Shown: one piece after another, positions 1-11,724 of the stretch
Layout: every line of letters begins with the position of its first letter
Numbering within the stretch: the first letter of the stretch is position 1
From: Prosapia bicincta
Taxonomy: Eukaryota; Arthropoda; Insecta; Hemiptera; Cercopidae
Reading direction: 5' to 3'
Length of the DNA: 64,000 nucleotides
Assembly: GCA_036971475.1 (NCBI GenBank)
Contig: JBAIZL010000001.1
Coordinates: forward strand, 108,828,850 to 108,892,849
Position numbers and translations under genes: made by a program
Notes under the pieces: generated by a model
The model's database searches: none
The model's input: only the letters and a program-made list of their open reading frames with translations
What the model was told of the DNA's origin: nothing

Positions 1-757
1 CAAATAAATGGATACTTTTTGATTTAGATTCCTTTTGGGACGATTTGAGTAATCTATAAGTATTTTCCAGAATAGGTTGTAGTTATGTACAAGTTTTATA
101 TAGTACAGCTGCAATATAAATGTAATTGTGTAGTTGTGATAAATGCACCAATCAAAGAAACAGTCTGGTAAATCAATAGATGGGTGACACGTTTCTGTAT
201 ATCTGTCCCAGTTTCTGTGTGCATAACTAGTTCAGCATATGCACAGATCTCAATGGAGACAGGGTACGATTCTCGTTTTAAAAAAACATCAATGTTAAAG
301 ACCATGGCCTTTTAAATTTCATTAAAAATCAACTTTATACACATTTAGTTTATTCTATAAAATATATATGAAATACTAATGTAAGATCCAAGTTTAACGG
401 AAACATCTTTGCTTATTTATCTTTCATTGTTTCAAATTGAATACACACTCTAAACAACATATATAAAAAAAATCTTTTCAATTATTTTATTAGAATTATT
501 AGTAGTCTTGTTGTTTAAAAAACTCATGAATGACTGGGATAACTCGTGAATTTATAACATTGTTATATGGTTAAGATGTGTTGTAGGTTTAAGTTGAGGT
601 AGTTGGAGGATGACAACAAACTAAAAAAATTTTAATAATCAGAGCTTTAAAACACGTAACTATTTAGATTATTTGTCTAAAACGGTTGTTTTGCTTATTG
701 AATATTTTAGCATTGGGTTGATAAGAGTTTGCTAAATAAATAATTAATTTAATTATT
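1..757. other. AT-rich sequence, nothing recognised
   Basis: No coding similarity, RNA gene or tandem repeat is visible. A 69-codon open frame on the minus strand (96-305) has no recognisable motif and is of chance length for this composition. Confidence 0.6.
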
Positions 758-758
758 G

Positions 759-835
<77 letters not shown>
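758..835. repeat. (CA)n(TA)n compound microsatellite
   Basis: A run of CA dinucleotides with one CAAACA interruption passes directly into a run of TA. It abuts a remnant of the hammerhead hairpin family, an arrangement repeated elsewhere in the window. Confidence 0.95.
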
Positions 836-839
<4 letters not shown>

Positions 840-905
840 CGGCGAAAAGCTTTGAATAAATATATTCATTAAAAGTATTCTTATTTTTGAAATATTTTTA
901 TTTTA
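835..905 (+). mobile_element. Remnant of Penelope-type hammerhead hairpin (right arm only)
   Basis: The segment starts in the 3' half of the hammerhead-like motif (ATCGGC, GAAA, AGCTTT, GAATA). It continues through the same downstream arm seen at 14165-14242 and 19205-19270, ending in a TTTTTGAAATATTTT-like stretch. The catalytic CTGANGA box and the whole left arm are missing; the (TA)n tract takes their place. It is a truncated copy of the family. Confidence 0.65.
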
Positions 906-992
906 TCAATTATATATATATATATATACATATATACATATATAACAGTGTTGCAGTGTTGCATAATCTACAAATATATACATATATATACT

Positions 993-1081
<89 letters not shown>

Positions 1082-1085
1082 ATAT
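906..1085. repeat. (TA)n / (GT)n compound microsatellite
   Basis: TA runs are interrupted by TACA and TTGCAGTG-type segments and then pass into about 17 GT units. The open frames predicted here on both strands (Ile/Tyr and Cys/Val or His/Thr runs) are artefacts of the repeat. Confidence 0.95.
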
Positions 1086-3844
1086 TAATAAGCCTCAAAT
1101 GATTAGGACTTCAAGAGTTACTCTTTAGAGAGTAGAATAGCACCTGAGGCACTTCCTCTGACATTGTTTAGCTGTCCCCCAAACTTCCGAGTTTATCAAA
1201 TTGATCTTTTATTTCTAACGTTGTTTTTCAGTTTTGTGTGTGATTGTTGAAAGGAAATCGTACACGAATTAATTATTTTAATGAAACAAATTGTTTTATT
1301 TTGTTTGTTTTTTTTTTACCTTGGTTGAAGAACAAATTTATAAATTTGCCTCTAAGATTAAAAAATAACTTTAAAAAATTAAAGTTCACTAATACTTAAG
1401 TTGGCTTAATGGAGAAATCCTTCGCCAAGAGGAATTAAACCAATGGAATATTCATGCGCGTTTATTAATAATTCGTTTAGGTACTAAATTATAATCAGTT
1501 ATATAATAAATCCTTCTTTGGGTGATTTTAAAGATTTAAATCGTTCGTGGGTGATAAAGAGCTTAGGGTTTAAAATTAATCCATCAATTTTGAATGTGGA
1601 TTTTTATCCTTGTTCACTGGCTTCGAAAGTATTTGATTGGTTCTATTATGTCGAGGTTTTTATTAAAATTTAACATCCTGGCTCTTAAGCCAAAAAGGCG
1701 GAAAACCACCCAATGTAATTAATGCTACAATTAATCACCACCCAAACAGCCAAGACTTAAAAAGACAAGACATTCTTTTCACAGAATTTTGTTTGTGTTC
1801 TCAGGACTACGCTGTCATTACCAGAGTGAAACCGATGAAAATGTCTTTAGATTTACAGTTATTAGAGGAGATGGGATCTATAACGTTTTATAATTAGAAC
1901 ACAAAAGGTTTAAAATCTTCTGTAATAAAATCATTCGTTTGTCTAACTTAAAACCCAACAATGAACTTAACTCAAATAACTTGTGCCTTTGAAGACTTAA
2001 AATATATTGAATATATCTTAAAAACAAAAGTTTAGTGTGGCTATGTACATGTAAAGCGAAGTTATCTTTACCAGCATTTATGTTTCCGGCTTGGTAAATT
2101 ATCACTAATATAATATTCACTCGATATATCTGTTATAAAGAAACGAAATATATAGCTGAAAAAACAAACGACAAATTACACTTTCAGGAGATGTACATGC
2201 TTATAATTTCTACAAATCCATTTCGAAACCTTAAATTCCAAATGTTTCTCAGATAATTTCAGAATATATTGAAATAAAGACTATAAGTTGTTCCAATTAT
2301 AAACATATATTTTCATATTTCTGTGCGCTGTAGCCTCTATTTCAGAAGCTATTCCTCTTTCAACGCAAGTCAATTGTGTACTTCAATTTGGGAATTGGTT
2401 GCGATTAGTTAAACAACTATTGGATGGTGTAAAAGTATAAAAGATTGCTTTAAAATTCTATTTTCGTTATTTATAATGGTCATCCGTTAGTCTTTGAAGA
2501 TGTTCAACTGAAAGATAATACTAATTACGTTGAGCCGCACAGATGGGTGAACACGCCTTATACAAGAATATTTTCTATTCAAACGATCTTGCGCTGATCA
2601 TTAATCACAATAATCCGGTTTATGAAGGTATTTATAGCATTAAACAGATAAAAGTCTTTTTAATAATACATTTTTTTTTAAAACACCTCATTTTAAATAC
2701 AGAAAATAATGAATCGAACATTATATCAGATATATATTATTTTCTTATTCAAGATAGTTTCAATTCAGAAATAATTTTATTTCTCCCCCAACTTGTCCCC
2801 TAAATTTATAAGACGAGGTTTTTAATAAATGTACCACAAAATAGTTAATTAGTCTAGTTAGCTTTAAACGTGGATTTAAAATAAAAATTGTAGTTATGTA
2901 TTTTCTAATAAACATTTTAGCGCTAAAAGTTTCAAATTACAAAATTATTTTTAACTGTTTTTAACATCAAAACAATGTTTTTAAATTCAAGGTGTAAATT
3001 TAAGACTACGTTTGTGTTTTGTTGCAAGGTCTCCGAAAAAAATATCGTTTGTAAAACAAAATAAGGTAAGTCTACTTGTTAAGGTGCACACAACATTCTA
3101 ATATTGTTTGAAATGTAAAAAAAATATAAGCCCCAAATAAAGTGCTTTGATTATAATCCGTTCTTCTCTACAACTTTTATTCGGAACAACATTCTATTCA
3201 TTAGTTATTACCTTGTTTATAATAAATTCTGCCAATAGTTCAATCACTACTAACGCAATCTACGTGGTTTAATAAATGAATGGATGTATAATTAACTTAC
3301 TGTTTATGCAGTTATTATATTGTGACCCTAATATCTACATGCAAATGTAATTAGATTCAGATGCATTCCAAATGTTATTCTACAATAATTTCATCAGAGT
3401 TTTAACAGTGGTTGTAAATACATCAATAATATATTATATAATTAAATTAATAAATTATATTAGGTGTATACATATTTTGGTATCAATTAAACCATGTTTA
3501 ATAATTAATTATTAATAATATTAGAAATAAAATAATATTTTTAATAAAAATTACATATTTATTATATTTTATAATATAATATATTCTATAGGTAATATAG
3601 AACATAGTTAATATCCTTAATGTAGGTAACTAAAAATATAGTAAATACTAATAGCTTAATTACATTATTAATATATATAAAATAATATTATAATTATAGT
3701 TAATTTTACTATATATGTTGAATAGTTATAATCTGGAGTACATCCATTCATTCTGCAGTGCATAAAATCGCAGTTCCCAAGTTTCGCTAGTATCCCATCT
3801 AGCATTGACAAGGTGAACCCAACAAGAAGTTGAAGTGCAAGATC

Positions 3845-3847
<3 letters not shown>
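1086..3847. other. AT-rich sequence, nothing recognised
   Basis: No supported gene or RNA. The part from about 3420 to 3715 is almost pure A/T. Open frames of 80 and 86 codons (1878-2120 minus, 2543-2803 plus) have no recognisable motif. Confidence 0.55.
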
Positions 3848-3895
<48 letters not shown>

Positions 3896-3935
3896 TGTGT
3901 GTGTGTTTGTGTGTGTGTGTGTATATATATATATA
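3848..3935. repeat. (GT)n(TA)n compound microsatellite
   Basis: GT run with two TTTG interruptions followed by a short TA run. No hairpin-family sequence is attached on either side. Confidence 0.95.
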
Positions 3936-4591
3936 TTATAGATAAAATATTATTTGAATTATAAAACTATATAATTGATATAATATCTACAACAATTGAT
4001 TCGGTTTTGTGTAGAGTGTAGCTAATAATTATCACAAATAAAAAAAAACAAAGGTGGTCATACGTAAGTTGGCGCGTGATGTGAATAGACGAAGGGCGAA
4101 GGGTAGGGGAAACAAAAGACTGTTCCACAAAGTGTGTAATACGAGGTATAGTACTTATATTACAAACATGTAGATTTGACAAGGCCTACAGACCGCTATA
4201 AATATTGTTTTATTTGATTTGTCATATTAAACAGATAACTTAGCCTACATAAAGTTTTGAACAAATTTACTTATATCAGTTTCCCTAAACGACCCAACAT
4301 CTGCAATTTCTTAGCTATAGCCTTTGATGTAACACGTACTATAAAAACTAAACATTTTGTTTCGATCGGTAGCGCTTCAGCTTACGAGTGTACAATCAAA
4401 CCTTTGTGTCTAGTTTTGAAGTTCAGAAATATCCTGAATTACAAAATTGCTGTTAAAGTAAACTTAGAGTTTTAAATTGTCAGCAACGTTAACAATAATC
4501 AATGGTTTTTATTTAGAAAATACTCTTATGTCATAATCAACATTACACTTTTTCATTAGCGAGATATACCTCTTTTCTTACAGCACAGAAG
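3936..4591. other. Nothing recognised
   Basis: Unique-looking AT-rich sequence with short open frames on both strands that show no known motif. Confidence 0.5.
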
Positions 4592-5060
4592 AGATCAATT
4601 CTGGGAGCTGGAGAGGGCAGTCAAGTTTTGGAAGACGTAGAAGAGGCAATCTAGTTCTACATGGAGAGAACAATCTAGTTCTGGGATACGGAAAGGGCAG
4701 TATAGTTCTGGGAAACAGAGAGGGCAGTCTAGTTCTGGGACACGGAGAGAGTAGTCTAGTTCTGGGAGACGGAGAGGGCCGCCTAGTTGTGTGAGATGTA
4801 GAAGAGGCAATCTAGTTATTTGCGATGGAGAGAGCAATCTAGTTCTGGGACACGGAAAAGGTAATCTAGATCTGTGAGACGGAGAGGGCCACCTAGTTGT
4901 GTGAGACGTAGAAGAGGCAATCTAATTATTTGCGATGGAGAGGGCAATCTAGTTCTGGGACACGGAAAGAGTAATCTAGTTCTGTGAGACGGAGAGGGCT
5001 GCCTACTTCTGAGAGCCGTAGAGGCCTGTCTAGTTCTGGGAGCCGGAGTTGAAAGGAGGG
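4592..5060. repeat. 27-bp minisatellite with 108-bp higher-order period
   Basis: Diverged units of about 27 bp share CTAGTTCTGGGA followed by CACGGAGAGGG. Four-unit blocks recur at a 108-bp offset: the distinctive GGCCGCCTAGTTGTGTGAG near 4776 returns as GGCCACCTAGTTGTGTGAG near 4884. Because 27 is a multiple of three, the minus strand reads as 9-residue repeats of the PELDxPLRx type in two open frames (4595-4837 and 4926-5216). These frames are in different phases, so I regard this as non-coding. The purine-rich stretch to about 5200 may be decayed array. Confidence 0.85.
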
Positions 5061-5332
5061 AAGTTCGAGGAGCGGTGGTGGAGAAGTCGGGTGCTGGTAG
5101 CCGAAGATGAATGTGGTAAATGGATAATGGAGGGGTGAGTCAAGATCTGGAAGCCAAAGAAGCAGGGGGGAATCAGGGATTATAGACTTACAGGTTTCCA
5201 AAGGAGTGAAACTCAACCGACCAGGAAGGGTTTATTGTTTCCTTCAATCATTGAAACCTAGTGATCAACGAACCAGCTCAGGAGAAAGCTGAAGATTGAC
5301 CAAGGCTACTCAAATTTATTAGGGTAAATTTT

Positions 5333-6107
5333 ATTTAAATTAGGCAGGATCCTACTGCGGGTTTTTCCAGCAATCTTCAGCTGTTGGCAGGAACTCTAGT
5401 AACTTCGAAGGAGAAATATGTGCTGTCACTGAGGCGGCCAATAATATTGAGGCGCTAAACTTACAACCAAGCAGTGTTGTGTTTCTTATAGACTCACAGG
5501 CTGCAATCTCTGCCCTAAGCAACAACAAACCCACTGAAAGCCTGAATGCCTCGAACTGCCGCAAGAAATTAGCCAACCTTATTAGCAGGGGCTGGGATGT
5601 CAGCCTACAGTGGGTCCCCAGCCACGTGGGCCTTCCAGGAAACGAGAAGGCGGACGAAATGGCCAAAAAAGGCAAAAAAGGAGCAGAGATGGAGCAACCT
5701 GAAACTCTCCAAACCCTTGAAGCAGCAAAATCCCAAATTGACTCTACCATATCCAGGCTCACTAAGAACCTACTAAGAAACGCATCCACGGGCAAAATAT
5801 GGGCAAACTTAGCGATCCCAGGCCACATACCTGGTCATCTGGAGAGAGGTGAAGCTGTTGCAAGGTTCCGCCTGGAAACCGGTCACGACTATCTGCAGGC
5901 TCACCTACACCGGCTTGGCATAGCCGAATCGGACGTGTGTCCACTCTGTTCAACAGAAATTATGGTGGCAAGTCACCTGCTCACCTGCCCAAAACTCAAC
6001 CATGCTCTTTACGACATCACTGCTCGGTACTGGGAGGCTCGGCGTCAAATGGCCCAACTGCCACAGACGGGCGTTGGATAATGAATGAATGAATGAATTT
6101 AAATTAG
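5333..6107 (+). mobile_element. 5'-truncated non-LTR retrotransposon insertion (RNase H end)
   Basis: The insertion is bracketed by an 11-bp direct repeat ATTTAAATTAG (5333-5343 and 6097-6107), a good target-site duplication. It begins abruptly inside an open frame at 5344 and ends with a tail of TGAA units right after the stop codon (about 6079-6096). A 5' truncation, a short-repeat 3' tail and a variable-length target duplication are hallmarks of target-primed reverse transcription. RNase H plus a TGAA-type tail points to the I-related group (I/Nimb and allies). That assignment is inferred; the insertion signature is seen directly. Confidence 0.85.
5344..6081 (+). pseudogene. Non-LTR retrotransposon ORF2 C-terminus: RNase H plus CCHC tail
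   Basis: The frame is open from the insertion junction at 5344 to TAA at 6079-6081 (245 codons), with no start of its own. It reads an RNase H domain entered just after the first catalytic Asp strand. Visible catalytic residues are Glu in FEGEI (5413-5415), Asp in LIDSQ (5491-5493), His in PSHVG (5623-5625) and Asp in NEKAD (5653-5655); the first Asp is lost by truncation. A C-X2-C-X8-H-X3-C knuckle (5938-5988) closes the protein, as is usual in RNase H-bearing non-LTR elements. In a full element this domain removes RNA from the RNA-DNA hybrid during reverse transcription. The fragment has no stop or frameshift, so it is fairly recent, but it lacks the reverse transcriptase and cannot act alone. 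Confidence 0.88.
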
Positions 6108-9100
6108 ATGTATCACACTAAATTTTGAATATAACATGAGACACAATAATATTCCCTTGTAAAGAAACTTTTTCTATGTTGTTTGGCTATAATATTTAAG
6201 CTCGCTGTGAGGGCAACAATGTCTATAATAGTACTTATGATATTATCTTATGAACTTGAATATTTATACTGATATTTATGTTTTTAAAATAAGTTGACCG
6301 TAGTAAACTTTAAAATCAATTAAGTTCAATTACATAAGGATACAGTGAGTTGTGTATTATGTCCAGAAATTCTAACAATCGTTCACTAAATTTATTCTGT
6401 TAACATTATAGGTTTGGCGCCTACAAATAACTCAATCAATAACATTAATCAACCAAATAAATTAATAATTTATGAGTTAAGAATGTTTTATACTAAATCA
6501 ATAATATACATTTTTGAAATATTTTATTTTTAGTGAGCGTCTTTTTACTACTCTCACGTAATTTTAAATTGCATGGAATTTTATTTTTTCTCTTTCATTC
6601 GCATGAAAGAGATTACATAAAAATTGTATAGATCGTTACAAATAGTATTATTGAATATAATGTAATCCCATTTTAAAGTTCAATAATAACTGATATATTT
6701 ACCTCAGATGTTAATAACTTAATGGGGCTGCTCTTGGAACAATACTTTCAACTCACAAGCACAGCAAAACAAATCAAAACTATCTGAAAAAGTATGTGTT
6801 TAACTACAAGACTATTTCGTAATAATTTTAGGAGTTGTGAAAAATCTGTTTCACTAACAAGAAAGAAAAACTTAGTGTATGGAACAACAGAAACAGTTTT
6901 TTTCATGGGTATATTTTTGTGTTAAATGATCTAAGTATTTGTTAAAATTCAAAGAACACATTAACGACACAAAAAACATGAATCCAAAATCCAACTAGGC
7001 AACACTTATACAAAACACCCAACACACAAACACAAACATTCATACTAATTTAAATATTCTCCACGTATTAAAAACAGTAAAAACCTAACCACTACAGATA
7101 AATTATAAATGTTCAATCACCACACTACACAAAAACAACATATCTTAAATGAATTCACACACGTCGAATCTTACATCTTATGCCATTATATAGTAAACAA
7201 CTCAAACCTTTTTACCCTCATAAATCAAACGTCCAGAAACCTTGAGTGATCGCCGTAGTAGAGGGTGGGATTCGTCAATGAAATGATTGTGCGATATTAG
7301 TCAGCAATTAAGTTCTAAAGTAATCACTGCTATACAATCTATTAAGTACGCAATAATGTATTCATGGGCGGGTTTCTGACGACGTAATTTTTTCTAACAT
7401 GTAATTTTAAGTGCCAAAATATCATAAAATATGACTTTTTTCTTATCTTATCTTAAAACATTTCATTGAATTTATTCCAAATTTTGGTTGCTAGGCAACA
7501 CTCTTCAATCTAAAATTACTTTCCAACACATTTCAAACAATATACAAAAAATATTGTAAATCCGAGTGAACTTCAATAAACAACAATTAATTAAGAACTT
7601 TGATTGCCACACTTTTCTCGATCGACTACTAGTCTATAAGCTCAGTTATTATTATTATGGTAATAAAATATAAAATGAGTTTAGGTAATATTAACAGGCC
7701 ATTCAATGATTTTTAGGCGAAACTAAGTTCGCCGGGTCAGTTAGTTACTTATAAAATAACTATATAAAAATATATAATATAAAATTAAAAAAAATATTAT
7801 TATAGTTTGTATTTCTTGTACATTTGTATCCTTTTATTCAACAACTGTACAAGCATTATCATTTTTATATTTAAAATTCATAAAATACAACGAAAAGAAA
7901 TACTCCTATACTTTTAAAAAGCCTTTATTTCTTATAACAAAAAGAGCCAATAAAAGAATCATGAAACGTTTTAGAAAGGTGTTTCATTCTAAAAAGCAAA
8001 CAGCCTCCTCATAAACTACTAAAGCCAAATGTTTATTACGATGCTAAAACACTGACTCGTGTGTTATAGGTAATCTTGTTGGGTAAAACGCTGTTTGGAG
8101 TTGATCACTAGTTTATGGGGACGCGATGCCAGGCTATTTATTCGTTTTGTAAATAAAAGGTTTTACACGAATAATATGGCTTTGACATAAAATTGTAACT
8201 TCATCTTGTCAAACGCTACAGGTAAGCATATAATAAATAAATCTGCTTTTTCGAATAATTGCTGTGTAATGTGCACTATTACATGCATATATTTATATAA
8301 CTATTTGCATTCACTATTTTGATAATAATTTCTATAACATTAATGTACAATTTTGTCCTGCAATTATAAAAAAATTTATTGTACTATAAATATATAATAA
8401 ACATATTTTATGTTTATTTAAATGTAATAATATTTTTATCTACTTTAAAAATATATTTTACGTTCATTATATAAACTTATTAGTTAAAAGTAAATTTGGG
8501 TTATACTTGATTTACTCCTTTATAAGGAACGATATAATTATATATTGCATACAATTTCACAATACCCGATCTTTACCTTTCTATTCATGCTGGTTTCGGC
8601 ATTGTTTCCTTCACAAAGTAGCACAGACGATATTTAACTTGCTTTATCACGCTTCTACATTTTTCTTCGTTGAACTTTTGTTCATTAATTTTAATTACAT
8701 CATACATAGCGCCTGATATAAGAGACACATTTAAGAAAGAAATTTCTCGTGTTCTATAGGGGTTGTGCATTGACTGATAGTAAAATAAACCTTTATTTCA
8801 TTTTCCATTATTAAAACTTTGCTGTTTATCGATTTAAACAAGTCTTTCTTGTTGGTTTTTAAAATCAAATTATTATAGAATAGATTACAGAGGGTTTGTA
8901 AAACTTCAATTTTGTTTTCAATCACAATTTTATTATTTTCAATTGAACAACTATAGTTTATTGTAATAATATCTTTTCTTTGAATTATGTTTTATATTTG
9001 ACTTTACAGCTTCTTAAAATTACATTTAAATATTTACTTATATGATAAATATTGTTTTTTTTTTAAATATTCAATTTATTGTTCAATATAAGGTCTACAA

Positions 9101-10333
9101 CATAGTTTATTATACAAAGTAAAAATAATTTTCAGCATATTTATATTTTAATTTCTAAGTTATTTTAAAATATTTTAAATTTACTGAAATTTAAATAGTG
9201 AGGATTTATTATTGTTATTGCTTTCCTAAAAATATAAAAATAGTACACTTTGGCCTAATTGTGGTGAAATTATTGTAAAATAAAATTTAACATATTTTAT
9301 AGATTTATACCACTTGTAATATATAGGTATCTCTTGTAATAATATAATACACGTGTTAATATAATAACACTAGTACATTGTAACTTGTGACGTTTTGGAG
9401 ACTATAATATTAAAATGTTACAGACTATTTATTTTTAAAGTGAACTAGCTATGCTATTGTTAAAGCAGACTTTCTATATATTTATTTAAATTTGTATATT
9501 ATTTTAATCCACTTTTCTTAGACGTTGTAACTATAGGAATGCTGTTAAGCCTATAAATTCCTTATTTATTATAATTATGCTGATTATCTTATACCATTAG
9601 GAATAAACTATACATCGGTCTAAGCAAGGTTTTGAATTTAGATTTTATGTAAGGACGAAATATAGTTTAAATCTACTGTAAACTCCCCGTCCAAAAGCCC
9701 AAATAAGTAGTTATTTGTTTGTAGGAACCACTGCATCAGCAGACAAAATAACGCAATCAGTTGGTTATTTATACACATGCACATTCATATTCATAGTTTA
9801 AAAACAGACTTTTAACAGCTGTTTAGTCAAATTGTTTCTTAAGATGAGTGGGGGGGCCTTGGGAGTGAGGCGATCATCATGGCCTTGAACTGTGATTGAT
9901 CCAGCATTGATTGGCGTTTAGTTTCTGGATCATTGGTAAAATACCATGATTCATCACATCTAAGACTTTCTCTAAGAGTTTCAGATTCTTTTTAATGTGT
10001 TTCAAGGTGTCAGAGCAAATTGCTAATTGTGAGTCTGTTTGTTCATTCATTAGGTTTTTAGGCACCATTTAGGCACAAACTTTTCTCAAGGTAAAATGTT
10101 CATGTAAAATGTGTGTAACTGACATCTTATCAATATATATTCTGCTGTATAATGCTATAAAGTAATTTAATATATTTATTTACTCAACATTTACAAACAA
10201 ACCAACGTGGTAAAACCCATTTAAATTTAAGACTTTATAGAGCTCAATACGTATTTAGCGTCATCATTTTACATTATAAATATCTTATAAGTTGTTTTAT
10301 AAAGTAAGTATTTTCTCAGTCTAATCAGCGTTG
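6108..10333. other. 4.2 kb with nothing recognised
   Basis: AT-rich sequence without a supported gene, RNA gene or tandem array. Short open frames near 8507-8925 and 9877-10068 overlap on opposite strands and carry no recognisable motif. Confidence 0.5.
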
Positions 10334-10464
10334 TTATGCTTTAGGCCTAAATATAATAAAAGTGAGTAATTGGTTTAATAGGGCGTCTTTAATTAAACAT
10401 TTATGAAAATTATGTTTCTAAAATTTGTCTAACGTTGATAAAGTTTCGAAGTAAGCTTAACTTA
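10334..10464 (+). repeat. 131-bp perfect direct repeat, copy 1
   Basis: Base-for-base identical to 11042-11172 at an offset of 708 bp as far as I can read. It begins TTATGCTTTAGGCC and ends AAGCTTAACTTA. Identity stops sharply on both sides. It lacks TG...CA ends, so it is not an obvious LTR. Confidence 0.9.
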
Positions 10465-11041
10465 CTTACAACCACTGTACTTTAAAAAGCAGCGTTTTTT
10501 GTAAGATGATGGCTCTTACAAACACCTCAAACTTAATAATTTAAGCTACTTCTTGAGAAAAGATGTAACTTTTTAATTTAAGAGCTCGAAAGACAATTTT
10601 TATTTTATAAAGTTACCTAAATTAAAATTGCTGTAGAAAACGTCTTTCCATCAGCTGGAAAAGAGAGGACTTTTATATTAGGACGTGTTAACAAGGTACT
10701 AAAGAAAGCAATTAATCTCATAATGTGAAGCTAAATTTTGAATTATAATGCCCTATGTAGACAAATAGTGATTAGCTATATCGTATGATACACCTTTAGA
10801 TATTCCAGAATAATATAGCGACGGAAAATAGAGGACATACTTTCAACTTTTTTGTTATATATATCCCTTCACTAAAAAAACTTTGTAACTCGCATTGTTA
10901 TAAATTCATCCACGACTTGAAAAAGCTGCTTAACCATGAAACATCCCTATTATTTGCTAATTTTTTTGGTAATTTCATTTCATTATTTTGTTGTAATATT
11001 TTTTTTTTCTGTTTATTATTTAGTGGAACGTAATACCCTAT
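10465..11041. other. 577-bp segment between the 131-bp direct repeats
   Basis: AT-rich sequence with no open frame or motif I recognise. It is either the inside of a small element flanked by direct repeats or the spacer of a displaced duplication. Confidence 0.4.
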
Positions 11042-11172
11042 TTATGCTTTAGGCCTAAATATAATAAAAGTGAGTAATTGGTTTAATAGGGCGTCTTTAA
11101 TTAAACATTTATGAAAATTATGTTTCTAAAATTTGTCTAACGTTGATAAAGTTTCGAAGTAAGCTTAACTTA
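11042..11172 (+). repeat. 131-bp perfect direct repeat, copy 2
   Basis: Second copy of 10334-10464. Perfect identity in otherwise unconstrained AT-rich sequence implies a recent duplication. Confidence 0.9.
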
Positions 11173-11429
11173 GTAACAGCAAGAGTCTACTAATTTACAG
11201 TAACATTCCGGTGATATTATTTTTTGTTATACTTGCGTCATTATATTCTAAAATACCTCTAAGGCGGTTTTATAATTTAATCTCTTATATGAAAACTCTG
11301 TGTACAAATAAAAACAGAGATAAAGGAGAAAGATGCATATTATAATATTATTCTTTTACAAAGAATAAGGAAATTTTTCTCGCAAAGAGGTTTTCAAGAA
11401 CATATAGTTAAATTGTATGTATATGTACG

Positions 11430-11724
<295 letters not shown>

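Noticed and set aside
10334..11172. 131-bp direct repeats as LTRs of a small retrotransposon
   Set aside because: No TG...CA ends, no primer-binding or polypurine-like sites next to the repeats and no visible target duplication.
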